From positions 186,001-250,000 of the forward strand of contig NC_052127.1 in assembly GCF_012273895.1 (NCBI RefSeq): a stretch of 64,000 nt of DNA. The letters run 5' to 3'. Origin of the DNA: Zerene cesonia (Eukaryota > Arthropoda > Insecta > Lepidoptera > Pieridae). Of this stretch, positions 52,777 to 63,630 are shown one piece after another. The position numbers and the translations under genes are program-made. Positions within the stretch are counted from its first letter, which is position 1. The number at the start of each line of letters is the position of its first letter. Below the pieces are notes generated by a model. The model was not told where the DNA came from and made no database searches. It was given only the letters and a program-made list of their open reading frames with translations.

Positions 52777-53340
52777 TTATAAAGAAGCTATTTCTTTCCC
52801 AAATGGTGGTAGCTAAAGGATGTGATAGAACAATTGAAAAGGGCTACTAAATATACTTGAATAAGTGCTGTTTTTGCTAGTCTGTACATAAATCGTAAAT
52901 GTGAATCTGGTCTGTCTGTGGCGCTTTCCCATCTTATCGACTTATCCAACCTAATTGACATGGAGAATTTTTAAACCCCGAGTTAATAAGAACCCATAAG
53001 GCGGAAATATGGAAACAAAATTCTGAGACTCTCTTCACAAATTGACTAGTTATATACCAAAACCTTCCGCGAGAACCATGCCATTCATTTGTGAAAACAG
53101 AATGATAATCGGTAAAGTAGTTTTTGAGTTTGTCGCAAACATACAGCGAGATGCAGGGAAAGATTTTGTTTTATATTATGTTCTAATGATATCTAAAAAT
53201 TGTCATAAAATAATTATTTAATGAACCAAACGTAACCTTTAAGAATTTTATAGGATCATATTTCGATTTTTCAGTTTACTATATACCCTAATACATAACA
53301 ATCTAAAAATATTTACAAATTTACCGTTACATGTATAAAG
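52777..53340. other. decayed repeats
   Basis: Helitron-like words (CTGGTCTGTCTGTGGCGC at 52908; TTATATACCAAAACCTTCC at 53050) but no complete element or gene. Confidence 0.4.
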
Positions 53341-53465
53341 AAAATCGTGTTTAGAAATTAAAAACTTTTCAACGGATTTTAAACGCGATTTATTCATTAT
53401 ATTATTAACCCGACGTTTCGAACACTTTACAGCGAACGTGGTCACGGGGAGACAAAATCGTGTTT
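53341..53465 (-). mobile_element. family L single arm with 12-bp target-site duplication
   Basis: The arm (AGAAATTAAAAACTTTTCAA to GGTCACGGGGAGAC) is flanked by AAAATCGTGTTT at 53341-53352 and 53454-53465. Confidence 0.7.
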
Positions 53466-53501
53466 GTTAGAACAATAAATACTCAAGAACGGGTTACGTG
53501 A

Positions 53502-53535
<34 letters not shown>

Positions 53536-53538
<3 letters not shown>

Positions 53539-53814
53539 GAAACCCGTTTTCCTTGGTCACGGCATCACACGTGAATGGCTGGACCGATTTCGCTATTTCT
53601 TTTTTTGTTGTATTTGTTATTAAAGGAGAAGGTTCTTACGGAAAATATTAAGAAAATCTCTCTGTACATTTAATTTTGCATATTTTAAAATCGCGAGTAA
53701 CAAATGTCAATGTCATTCACAGCCATAGATTATATTTATATAAGGAGTTGAAATAGGGAGATGAAAGTGATATAACCGAATACCACGAGGGCGAAGCCGC
53801 GGGCGGAAAGCTAG
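53536..53814 (+). mobile_element. Helitron-like element, family J
   Basis: GAAACCCGTTTTCCTTGGTC, GGACCGATTTCGCTATTTC, AAGGAGTTGAAATAGGGAG, then hairpin GAGGGCGAAGCCGCGGGCGG and AAAGCTAG. Preceded by an (AT)n run. Confidence 0.7.
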
Positions 53815-53820
53815 TTTACG

Positions 53821-53983
53821 ATAGTCGCGGACGTATTTTAACCAGCTCCCGTGGCCCCTTCACTCAAGTGGCTCGACGGAACACAGTGGGGTTTTGGTCG
53901 GTAAGAATCCGACATAACTCACGGCTCCTTCCCTGGGGACCGTGGGTATCTATGCAAGATTTCCCCACTATAATAAAAAGGCA
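53821..53983 (+). repeat. second copy of the 18.9 kb retroposed repeat
   Basis: GTCGCGGACGTATTTTAACC to TTTCCCCACTATAATAAAAA. 5'-truncated relative to the first copy; begins 6 bp after the family J end. Confidence 0.75.
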
Positions 53984-54419
53984 TTAGCTTGAAAAAAATC
54001 TTTTTAACCATGAAAAAGTTAGTTAACAAACACTAAAAATAAAGTCGAATCGATAAACTACTCTCTTTTTGAAGTCTGAAATACAAAAACACATAAAGAT
54101 AGAAGGAAAGAAAACATTCATTGTGAAACTAACATTAATGAAATAAAAAAACAATAAAGCCAAAGATAAAAGCAACGTTAAAATACTAAAACAAGATAAA
54201 AATCAATTCTTTGGCAAAAATGGGACTAACTCAGTATACTGTTGCGGCAGATACAGCTCAGCACTGGTTTTCAGAAACTCCAAAAATAATAAAATATAAA
54301 AAATTAATAAACATAAAACTTAAAAAAATACCGACCTTTTAATTTAGGAAAAATAATCCTATCACCCGCCAACACTTTATTTTAATAAATTATAACTCAA
54401 TAAACTATTTTAATTAATG
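53984..54419. other. unassigned AT-rich DNA
   Basis: A family N-like word (GATAAACTACTCTCTTTTTG) near 54052; nothing else. Confidence 0.35.
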
Positions 54420-54554
54420 CTAGCTGTTCAGCCCGACTTCGCGCGTGGTACACACATAGCCTATACTCAGGAATCACCTACATAATCTTACCGTCCTGTA
54501 GTTCCTAAGATAAACGAGCTTAAACAAACTTCTCAGCTTGACATTATTACTAGA
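54420..54554 (-). mobile_element. Helitron-like element, family G, internal deletion
   Basis: CTAGCTGTTCAGCCCGACTT, AGCCTATACTCAGGAATCAC, TAGTTCCTAAGATAAACG, ATTACTAGA. Confidence 0.65.
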
Positions 54555-54789
54555 AAGATGAGCATAAATAGACAAAATACGACGTAAATAAAACAATATT
54601 TTCAACCCATAATAACCTAAGAATAATTCCTACTCTTTTACAACTCTAGTAGTATCAGAAAACACTAAGACCAAAACAATTACTATCAATTACAATCCAG
54701 CAAGAGGTGACACCCATCATGAGAATATGTTGTAAATAATTCACTCCATTATATATTAGAATATATAAGAGTCAAATGTTTTATTACAA

Positions 54790-54808
54790 GGGGGTGGAAA
54801 CCACCCCC
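54790..54808. other. perfect 8-bp GC hairpin
   Basis: GGGGGTGG-AAA-CCACCCCC, just 6 bp upstream of the Inr at 54814. Confidence 0.5.
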
Positions 54809-54813
54809 AGTCG

Positions 54814-54848
54814 TCAGTCTGTCGCCGGCCTCGCACGGATGAAGACGT
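54814..54848 (+). promoter_or_regulatory. TATA-less core promoter (Inr + DPE)
   Basis: TCAGTC (54814-54819, +1 at A54816) matches the arthropod initiator. AGACGT (54843-54848) matches the DPE consensus RGWYVT and starts exactly at +28. It lies in a short CpG-rich patch (GTCGCCGGCCTCGCACGG) in AT-rich DNA. A possible 5'UTR donor AAG|GTAATA is near 54942. The most likely target is the gene with the 62873 coding exon, about 8 kb away on the same strand. Confidence 0.45.
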
Positions 54849-54942
54849 GTGTCCCGCTCGCAAAAATAACACGAAAATATATATAAAATTAGTGATGTAG
54901 TTGGTGCATACTTTCATATATTTTTAGTTGCCAATCTATTTA

Positions 54943-55398
54943 AGGTAATATAGGGTTTCTAAGACTTTGAGCTCATTACATTAATATTGTGGGATATTTT
55001 TATATGTACTGTATTTTAATAAGATTTATGGCGATAAGAAATTATTGTTAATGAAGATATAATCTCACAGTTAATGATGCTTAGTTGTTATAAGTTGTAA
55101 ATTTTGACAGAGGCTATTACGTGGCTTCTTATTTAATTATATAAAAAATGGTATTTAGTGCCTTGTCCAGTATTTACAAAATTATACAGTATAACAAATA
55201 CATTGTATAATGAATAGTTATCTATTTTGTGGGGAACTTTACGAAATAATACGCAGTCTATATTTACATACAATTTCAACGTAGCTGCCTTTTCTATATC
55301 ATTATTACACAAATATATTTTATATTGTTTACTGATGACAGATATAATATTAGAACTTTCATATTTAATCCAGACGATTTTATGTTTAAATTCATTGG
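54943..55398. other. unassigned AT-rich DNA
   Basis: Nothing recognised; the 89-codon frame at 55227-55496 runs into a repeat. Confidence 0.35.
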
Positions 55399-55545
55399 AT
55401 ACTGACGGACCCGTGGTGTATATTTGGCCTATATTACTTAGGGATCACGTATATCAAAAGCAAAAGAATTTTCTAAATCAGTTAAGTAGTTCCTGAGATA
55501 AGCACGTTCAAATAAACAAAATCAATTCAGCTTTACTATTGAGAC
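55399..55545 (-). mobile_element. Helitron-like element, family G, end-less
   Basis: ACCCGTGGTGTATATTTGGC, AGTTCCTGAGATAAGCACG, AATCAATTCAGCTTTACTATT. Confidence 0.55.
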
Positions 55546-55579
55546 ATAAAATGTAAATGAGGAATAGATTTATTAATTT

Positions 55580-55621
55580 ACACGAATGTGTACCACGGGC
55601 GAAGTCGGGGCGGGCAGCTAG
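55580..55621 (+). mobile_element. Helitron-like 3' end, isolated
   Basis: TGTACCACGGGCGAAGTCGG, GGCGGGCAGCTAG. Only a terminal piece, opposite to the adjacent family G copy. Confidence 0.6.
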
Positions 55622-56548
55622 TTAAATAAAAATAAACCATACAATATTGCGAATCATAGATGCAATGTCATCCTATAATTTATTAATACCGCGTTTTATA
55701 GTGCCTAATTTATAAAAATATAAATATATTTTACAAGAATAACTCATTTATTAAACGATTCTCAGTCTAACCTTTCAAAAGAAATGCATTTGACTGACGA
55801 AAATGGAAATGTTTATATGTTTATTTTCTTTAAAAAAAAAAAAAAAACCTATCAAAACTCTTATGTTTTCACAAATGACATTTTTTTTTGTTTGTAATTT
55901 TTTAAGTTGCTTATCCTTATTACATGCATTTTAAATAATTAAATTATTATAAACAATCATGGCGCGGAATTCGAATCTGCACCGTCGTCATTTTCTTTCT
56001 CTTTTTATTATCTGTTTTCTATTTCATTTCCTTTTTTAACGAACTGAAGTTAACGTCATTGTGAGATTGTGACCAAGGTTATCCTTGCATAAATTAAAAA
56101 CCAACATGATATGTCCTTCGTCTGGCCACACATAACTATAATACTATAAATATGTAAATATTTATAAAATCAACTAAACCCACTACTTCAACTTATACAG
56201 AGTATCTTTGTGGTGTTTGGTGTGCTTTGTTGAATGTTAATATGTATTTTCTTTTAAAATAAATTAAAAAATAAACAAATGGAAAATATAGACCTCCTAT
56301 ATTGTTTGCTTCAAACACATGAAAAATAAAAAACTACGTACATAATCTAGTAATCGTACAATATTTAAAGCGATATTTAAATCTAGACTATTAAGTATTC
56401 AGGCTAGAACTTATTGTGTTATAGCCTAACTGAATTGGTTCCGTCCCAAGTTCCAATTAGGGACAGAACGCCGTCTGTTTATTACTCAAGATTCGATCTT
56501 ATTCGATTGTAAAGTTATATCTTTTGTACATTGTATATTATAATATTA
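55622..56548. other. unassigned AT-rich DNA
   Basis: A15 run at about 55833. TGGCGCGGAATTCGAATCTGC (55964-55984) contains an inverted B-box-like word of a tRNA-like remnant. No gene. Confidence 0.35.
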
Positions 56549-56726
56549 CTAGCTGACACGGCAAACGCTGTTCTCCCTTACTCTTATCATTTAGGGGTAT
56601 GAAAAATAGATGTTGGCCGATTCTTACACATACCCAATATGCACACAAAATTTCATAAGAATCGGTGCATTCGTTTCGGAGGAGTTTAGCAAGGAAAACT
56701 GTCACACGAAAATTTTATATATTAGA
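56549..56726 (-). mobile_element. Helitron-like element, family B variant
   Basis: CTAGCTGACACGGCAAACGC is a different 3' end on the family B body (TAGATGTTGGCCGATTCTTA, TTCGTTTCGGAGGAG, GAAAATTTTATATATTAGA). Confidence 0.75.
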
Positions 56727-56733
56727 TCTACAA

Positions 56734-56814
56734 CTAGCGATGCGCCGCGATCGATACAGTGGTTTCTGTGTTAAAGCAAACAAACAAACCTCAGCTCTAT
56801 ATTATTATTATTGA
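56734..56814 (-). mobile_element. Helitron-like element, both ends, large deletion
   Basis: CTAGCGATGCGCCGCGATCG, AAACAAACAAACCTCAGCTC, TATTATTATTATTGA. About 80 bp between termini. Confidence 0.55.
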
Positions 56815-58659
56815 TGGGATTTTTGTGTGAAGATAGTTGGATATATAAGCAACTTCCAATTTAATAGTCACAGAACTGTGGATAGTTATTGATGTATATT
56901 CATTATTCTCTGTTACTACGACCACATACGACGTGTGCTATTTTTCACTCAATAACTGTTCGGTCCTTTACCGACATACAAATGTCAAACAATTAACATC
57001 AGCATCATCAAATTTAAATATATCATCTCATCTATTTAGATATTAATCAATACTTATCCCCCACCCCTATTTTAAATCATACTTCTAGCTCTTAATTCCC
57101 TAGCTTTACTTTTATTCGATTCTAAATGTATTTTAATTACAGACAACGACCTGTTTCGGAAGCCTATTTTCGGGTTGGAATGCTTTTTATTCTGTACATC
57201 TAAAACTCTAAGAACCTAGGATGTATGATTTGATCCGATACCGAAATTAAATATTAAATAAACATATAATATCTGGAAAGGAAGTTTCTGAAAAACCTTT
57301 TCTAGTTTTACGATTATTACGATTATTTCAATTTTTATTTTAAGTAATTATAACGATCATCATTCTTATTTATTGTGATTTATTTATTTCTGTTATTGAT
57401 ATTGTTTGTCATTATTTTCTTATTTTTACACATTTTTCATTTTAATCTAAGACATTCGTTTAATAAATAAGTTAATTAAATTATTAGGCAGTTCTCTTAT
57501 ATGTTTTAGTATATGGTTAAATATTGTTATACACATTACACTGGCATTATTTTGGTTAAATGCTGATCGAGTTTCTGGGTTTTAAACATTCGAAAACAAA
57601 AAGAACTCGGTCACTATTTGCCCAAAAAAAAAAGTCGTCCGTGTCCTTGCCCATAAAGTCGATTACCTAGTCAAACACCTGCCCCACTAATCACTCAATC
57701 TTGCCTAGAATCAATTACTTTAACATCAGCCCCATACTCCGCTCTACTACGCAATTGGCGACCTTGTTTGAACAAGGATACACCAAAAATGATGTATAGC
57801 CACCATACATAAATTATAAATAACATTTACGCGATTTTCTCAAAATATTTACGTTTCGCTGAGCGATGAGCGAAACGGTGAAATTAATTCATAATTTATC
57901 AAAATTTCAGGGCGGAATGCGAGCTATTTTTATCATATTATTTATGTATACCATACTGGATAAAGACTTGCCTTACAATTTACGTGTTATCTTGTTGTGG
58001 GGTTATAACTGCATCGTATAAAGCAAAGTTGCTTCCTGATGAATAAACATAATAATAATAACCATTGATACGCAATTAAATCAATTGTAATAAACCACTT
58101 AACCATCGAGGCTTTACGTGATCATTGAAATTTACGTTTAAGTGCATTAAAATAAATAATTTTTTAGTGATCAATGGAAATTAAACTAGACTCGATATAA
58201 AGCCTAAAAGCTTACTTCAAAGGATAGGAATTCCACATATTTTATATTATCGGATATCAATTTGATATCAATCGATTGCGAGTTTGTTTGTGTGAAATGT
58301 TTTTGGGACATATAACAATATGTTATTAATGTAGCTATCTCAGTTATATTAAACTGATAACTTTCAATATCAATCCCGCCGTTGCAATGTTGCTAACACA
58401 TCACACTAAAATACTAACAATAAAACATGAGAGTGGTATAAATTAAAGCATATTTTGTTAGTAAAATGTTTAACTGTAATTCTTTGCTTATTTCGTTGCT
58501 TGCGGCGGCCATTTTGTTTTTTTTTAAAGCTATTTTAACCTTTTTGGCACTAGTAATTAAATGCAGTTGCCAAAATGTGTTTACACAGGCTTACACACAC
58601 GTTAAATATAGGTACCCATTATGTAAGGTAATTAATAAATGAAATAAAAAATCACTGCA
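56815..58659. other. long AT-rich stretch without genes
   Basis: No repeats or exons recognised. TTGCTTGCGGCGGCCATTTTG (58497-58517) is the only GC-rich spot. Confidence 0.4.
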
Positions 58660-58832
58660 CTAGCTCTACCGTGCAGCTTCACCCGCAACGAGCCCGCGTA
58701 CAAAAGCATATGTATCCGATACATAAACTGTTCGTTGGTTTGTTGTTTGTTTCACTGAACGAGCTGGTTTCGTGTGTCAGAGTAAAATAACATACATATT
58801 AACAAACTTTCGCGCTAATAAAATAAGTAGGA
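58660..58832 (-). mobile_element. Helitron-like element, family A type, diverged
   Basis: CTAGCTCTACCGTGCAGCTTC, ACCCGCAACGAGCCCGCG, ACAAACTTTCGCGCTAATAAA, ATAAGTAGGA. Confidence 0.6.
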
Positions 58833-58919
58833 TACGACTCGCTGTCGCCCGCGTCTGTGTGTTTATCAAGATTGTTTCTTCATGTCAATGGGTCATTAGA
58901 CTCAAAATATAATTAACAG

Positions 58920-59178
58920 ATGAGCACTGTTGGGTCAGTAGTTTGGACCTCGGACTTAAATTAAGTTCCAGAGGCGAGAAATAAGGCACAAATAGATTTT
59001 TTCCATTTATCTGCACATTATTCACATCACCATCGCTGGAAACGGTTAAGATAAAATCGTAACCGCCATGTCCGAGAATCAAAAGATCGACACGTGACAT
59101 CTGCTAACCTGTACTGCCAGCCTGATCCGTCATAGGAGGCCTGTGTCCCAATAGTGGGAATATATAATAATGATAGTG
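58920..59178 (+). repeat. tRNA-derived SINE, full length but decayed
   Basis: TTGGGTCAGTAGTTTGGACC, ATCTGCACATTATTCACATC, CATGTCCGAGAATCAAAAG, AGTGGGAATATATAATAATGATAG. The B-box is destroyed. Confidence 0.75.
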
Positions 59179-59193
59179 GAAATATACATCATA

Positions 59194-59365
59194 GTGGACA
59201 ATAAAGCTGGTGGCGCCTACCATCGCCAATAAAAATTCGAACAGGTTTAAAGTCGATGCAGATAGATGGCGGACTTTAAACTAGAAAAGGGTTAAGAAAA
59301 GATTGCTGAGAGGAATATATGAAAGGACTGGAAAGGGTAAGGAAAAGGATATGGGCCTCCGGTTC
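59194..59365 (-). repeat. family K repeat, truncated at both ends
   Basis: ACAATAAAGCTGGTGGCGCC and GGATATGGGCCTCCGGTTC on the plus strand. Confidence 0.75.
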
Positions 59366-59743
59366 TATATGGGCTGATAATGACGCATTCCAATAATTTT
59401 CATCAAAGGCTCATACAATTCAATTATCAATAGTCATATTACATAATATCATATCAATACTGCAATGTCAAGTTACTATAATTAAACTTGCGATAACAGC
59501 ATAACATATAATATATTCTAACATATGAATATACTGCGAGAGAACTTGTATAACCCTTCTTTCGCAGTCGGTATGAATCAATAACTGCCCTGTTTTATGT
59601 ATTGAACGAATGATGTAGATATAAAATTATTTCATGTACTGAATAAAATTTGATGAGAATTTATGTGTATTCTATTTTTGAAAGCGTCTTTTTGTAATAA
59701 ATACAAGGCGAAATCATACAATTTACCTGCGACTTATGTATTA
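59366..59743. other. unassigned AT-rich DNA
   Basis: Nothing recognised. Confidence 0.4.
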
Positions 59744-59900
59744 CTAGCTGGTCGCCCCGACTTCGCCCGTGGTACACATAAAACCCAGGACACGGTGGTG
59801 AAAGAATTTTTGAAATACACCCAGTGGCTTTTTAATGAAAATGTTACAAACATATAAAAATATAGAAACAAAATTTTCCTCCCCATAGTATTAGTGTAGA
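59744..59900 (-). mobile_element. Helitron-like element, family C
   Basis: CTAGCTGGTCGCCCCGACTT to ATAGTATTAGTGTAGA. Confidence 0.8.
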
Positions 59901-59952
59901 TGTCATTATAGATTTAATAGAAGCCTTAATTACTTTTTGTCACATATTATCA

Positions 59953-61135
59953 ATTTGATTGAATACTTACTTACTTACTTACTCCTGTGGCGCTGAAACC
60001 CCGAAGTGGGTCTTGGCCTCCGAGACGAGAACTCTCCATCNNNNNNNNNNNNNNNNNNNNNNNNNNNNNNNNNNNNNNNNNNNNNNNNNNNNNNNNNNNN
60101 NNNNNNNNNNNNNNNNNNNNNNNNNNNNNNNNNNNNNNNNNNNNNNNNNNNNNNNNNNNNNNNNNNNNNNNNNNNNNNNNNNNNNNNNNNNNNNNNNNNN
60201 NNNNNNNNNNNNNNNNNNNNNNNNNNNNNNNNNNNNNNNNNNNNNNNNNNNNNNNNNNNNNNNNNNNNNNNNNNNNNNNNNNNNNNNNNNNNNNNNNNNN
60301 NNNNNNNNNNNNNNNNNNNNNNNNNNNNNNNNNNNNNNNNNNNNNNNNNNNNNNNNNNNNNNNNNNNNNNNNNNNNNNNNNNNNNNNNNNNNNNNNNNNN
60401 NNNNNNNNNNNNNNNNNNNNNNNNNNNNNNNNNNNNNNNNNNNNNNNNNNNNNNNNNNNNNNNNNNNNNNNNNNNNNNNNNNNNNNNNNNNNNNNNNNNN
60501 NNNNNNNNNNNNNNNNNNNNNNNNNNNNNNNNNNNNNNNNNNNNNNNNNNNNNNNNNNNNNNNNNNNNNNNNNNNNNNNNNNNNNNNNNNNNNNNNNNNN
60601 NNNNNNNNNNNNNNNNNNNNNNNNNNNNNNNNNNNNNNNNNNNNNNNNNNNNNNNNNNNNNNNNNNNNNNNNNNNNNNNNNNNNNNNNNNNNNNNNNNNN
60701 NNNNNNNNNNNNNNNNNNNNNNNNNNNNNNNNNNNNNNNNNNNNNNNNNNNNNNNNNNNNNNNNNNNNNNNNNNNNNNNNNNNNNNNNNNNNNNNNNNNN
60801 NNNNNNNNNNNNNNNNNNNNNNNNNNNNNNNNNNNNNNNNNNNNNNNNNNNNNNNNNNNNNNNNNNNNNNNNNNNNNNNNNNNNNNNNNNNNNNNNNNNN
60901 NNNNNNNNNNNNNNNNNNNNNNNNNNNNNNNNNNNNNNNNNNNNNNNNNNNNNNNNNNNNNNNNNNNNNNNNNNNNNNNNNNNNNNNNNNNNNNNNNNNN
61001 NNNNNNNNNNNNNNNNNNNNNNNNNNNNNNNNNNNNNNNNTTCTTCGAATGTGGGAGGGAGTACTTCTTCCTTGTTATCCTCCTTTTCCCTGATAATTTC
61101 GACTTGAGGGAGTGGACATTTGATTGAATACTTAC
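59953..61135 (-). mobile_element. 5'-truncated non-LTR retrotransposon with target-site duplication
   Basis: Direct repeats ATTTGATTGAATACTTAC at 59953-59970 and 61118-61135 bound a minus-strand insertion of which 1000 positions are N. Left of the duplication lies a (TAAG)n tail (plus ACTTACTTACTTAC), the short-tandem-repeat tail typical of RTE-like elements, and a conserved 3' end (GTGGCGCTGAAACCCCG, GGGTCTTGGCCTCCGAGACG). At the 5' end, 61041-61117 encodes on the minus strand PLPQVEIIREKEDNKEEVLP and PTFEE, which resembles the linker between endonuclease and reverse-transcriptase domains. The real internal length is unknown. Confidence 0.75.
60041..61040. other. assembly gap, 1000 N
   Basis: Exactly 1000 N inside the retrotransposon; the four frames crossing it are artefacts. 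Confidence 1.
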
Positions 61136-61240
61136 ATAAAATCAACATTCACATAAAATCAAACATTGCTTAAAACCTTCCGACAATCAATACAAACAAA
61201 GTCGTTTTATCCGCTTATGAGCGTGTTATATTTTTGTTAC

Positions 61241-61407
61241 ACACATACGCAAATACATACGTTTGTCCGTTAATCACGCTGAAACTACTGAACGGATTTT
61301 GATGAAATTTGGTACAAAGACATGTATGCTGACTTGGATAAAAGGATAATTTTTATCCCGATTAAATGCTTCTTTGATATCCGGGTGGAGCCGGGACGAG
61401 CGTCTAG
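61241..61407 (+). mobile_element. Helitron-like element, family H
   Basis: CGTTTGTCCGTTAATCACGC, CTGAACGGATTTTGATGAAAT, GGTGGAGCCGGGACGAGCG, TCTAG; 5' end degraded. Confidence 0.75.
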
Positions 61408-61675
61408 TTAATAAATAGTTCAAACTAACCCTAAACCTATCCCGAACCTACGAGTGATTGATTGCTAAGTATTTCATGAATAACACCCAAATAGCGTTAT
61501 CGTGTAAGTATACAAATATACAAAAATATTTCGAGGTGTGATTGCTAGTGATGTGTGGGGTGTTAAAATGCTTTTCGTGTTTCGACTCTATTTATATTGT
61601 GATAGGATATATTTTTTATTCCGTTCTTGTAATTTTAAAGTGTTGGTAATGAGAATGACTATGGTTTATTTAATA
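61408..61675. other. unassigned DNA
   Basis: ATG with eight further codons to CGT|GTAAGT (61483-61513) resembles a tiny exon; no further support. Confidence 0.25.
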
Positions 61676-61878
61676 CTAGCTGCGCCTCGCGGCTCTTTCA
61701 CCCGCGTAAGTCTATATCCCGTAGGAATATCGGGATAAAAAGTTGCATATATGTTATTCCAGTTGTCTAGCTGTCTACGTACCAAAGTCCATTTCAATCG
61801 GTTCAGTACTTTTTGCGTGAAAGCGCAACAAACACACACACATCCTTACAAACTTTTGCATTTATAATATTAGTAGGA
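61676..61878 (-). mobile_element. Helitron-like element, family A, full length
   Basis: CTAGCTGCGCCTCGCGGCTC to CATTTATAATATTAGTAGGA, with a 3-bp insertion in the hairpin loop. Confidence 0.85.
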
Positions 61879-62804
61879 TTATCTTTATTAATATGAGTGA
61901 TCTAGAATAAATAGCTAGTGCTGAAGATTCTATTTTAATAGCTAGTTTAAAAGGTTTCAGTATTAAATAACTTATTTATAAAATTACAATAGTTTTCACA
62001 CATTTCTGGAGTATTACACACTCTCTCTCTCTTACTTCTCTACTTAGTCGATAAAGGAATTTGCCATTTTTATAAATAATTTATTGAGAAGACAAAACGC
62101 TTTAAACAATAAAAGAAAAATATGAAATGCATATTCTTAAAAACGAAACCCACCCATAGATTAAACAATAAATCTACTTTAAAATTAATGTCCGAGTTAT
62201 TTCAACCAAGTTCGTCATCGAAAGCTTATTAAGCGATGCGATCGAAGCGCTTGTTAATGCGATCAATACATTAAGAATTCAGTTTAGTATATTCAAAGCG
62301 TTAATAATAAAACGCGTTTCACCTAAGTGCCATGAGCAGCAGCACCTAATAGCCTTATCTGCTCAACACGGGAGGTAGTTGTTACTTTATTACAGGCTTT
62401 CATCCCAAATGAAGCCAGGCTTATGTTCGCGAGCTCTGATTTTATAACGTGCGACAAAATTATTTTGTAAATGATATACCTCGTTTTGTGAGATTTGACT
62501 AAATTCGGTTAATGTTGAATTTGGTGTTTAAAGCATTAATATTTGTTGGAGTCTCAAAGTCTACTATATAGTATAAGATACAGATATAATAATTAAATCG
62601 CTTTAGTCATATCTAAAGGTATGTTAACGATGTTGAATAATTAATTTTCTTCCTGTAACATTTCGTTTTTTTTTTACTTTTTATTAAGTAGATTGGCAAT
62701 TTCAATTTCAAGTAAAGTAGGTATGTTGTGAAAAACAGTATTTATGATTATGTAAAGAAGTGATGTCAATATTAATTTAAACACACAAATTCAATACAAA
62801 TACA
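61879..62804. other. unique non-coding DNA upstream of the 62.9 kb exon
   Basis: (CT)n at 62021-62033; 62190-62460 is less AT-rich and not a recognised repeat (GCGATGCGATCGAAGCGC, AACACGGGAGGTAG, GTTCGCGAGCTC). Could hold enhancers; nothing specific can be claimed. Confidence 0.35.
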
Positions 62805-62866
62805 CTCATTTGCATAAATATTATATAGTAGTGGACCTATAGTGCGCCTTGTGGTACCCCTAAACT
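62805..62866 (-). pseudogene. reverse transcriptase remnant (non-LTR)
   Basis: The minus strand reads GVPQGA, a -1 frameshift, then IGPLLYNIYANE, the conserved non-LTR RT block (GVPQGSxLGPLLFxIYxND). It is a broken, short fragment with no element ends nearby. Confidence 0.7.
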
Positions 62867-62872
62867 ATCAGC

Positions 62873-63130
62873 ATGGCATCCTCGAACGGTAGGGAGAGTG
62901 CGAAAGTGACCGCTTCGATGGATAGTTTAAAAGTTTCGAGTAAGCACACATCGAAACATGCTTCATCAGAATCAGTGCTGTCGAAGAAGGATAAGGAATG
63001 CTTGCAGATGCAAGAGTGTAAGAAGAAGCTATTGGCGATGGAGCCGCAGATTATAATCCGAGATGAGAACGTTGTGTTACGGTCACCGCCGCAGAAGAAG
63101 ATCGTGATGCCGCCGCAAATTAATCCAGAG
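62873..63130 (+). CDS. probable N-terminal coding exon, unknown protein
   Basis: ATG with A at -3 and G at +4 opens 86 codons ending at a good donor GAG|GTGAGA (63131), intron phase 0; read-through would stop after 3 codons. The peptide is basic and Ser/Lys-rich (MASSNGRESAKVTASMDSLK, SSKHTSKHASSESVLSKKDK), then a more ordered part with PQIIIRDENVVLRSPPQ and IVMPPQINPE. There is no signal peptide or membrane segment, so a cytosolic or nuclear N-terminus is likely. Codon use is balanced and GC-richer than the flanks. The exon may begin at an acceptor-like CTATCAG just before the ATG. I do not recognise the family. Downstream exons lie beyond 64000. Confidence 0.75.
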
Positions 63131-63630
63131 GTGAGATTTTAACTTAGTACCCTGTAAAGAGTTTCTACTGTGTTTATTGAAGTCAATTTGCTAGATGATC
63201 TACCTGATGATGACCATTTTAAATCAAATATAAGCAAGAAGAATAAGTAAAATGAGTACGTATTGTATTAAAGTCTAACAGTTTTGTAAATGTTCTCAAT
63301 TTATGAATAAAAACCCACAATTACAGTTTGCAGGACAGAGCGTATAAAGATCCAGTATATCAGTATTGAAATAGATTTTCTTGGTGTAATTTTTATATAG
63401 TTCATTATGTATTTGTTGGAAGAAATGCTTCTCCAAATTGTCTATTCAGTGATATTATAAACATCTTTATTGTTTTTTTTTGCATTGCTGTAAACCAAAT
63501 CAGATAATGTTTTCAGAAAGAATAGTTATATGGGTTCTTCTATGATCACATAATCTATATTATTTCTGAGTTCGCAATCATAAATATTTATATCTATATA
63601 ATCGTTAAAAATATCCCAAATGTCAGTATA
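63131..63630. other. start of intron, unassigned
   Basis: AT-rich, no exon or repeat seen. Confidence 0.45.

Noticed and set aside
59959..61148. Four 368-389-codon frames over the second gap
   Set aside because: N artefacts; only the short edge peptide of the retrotransposon is informative.
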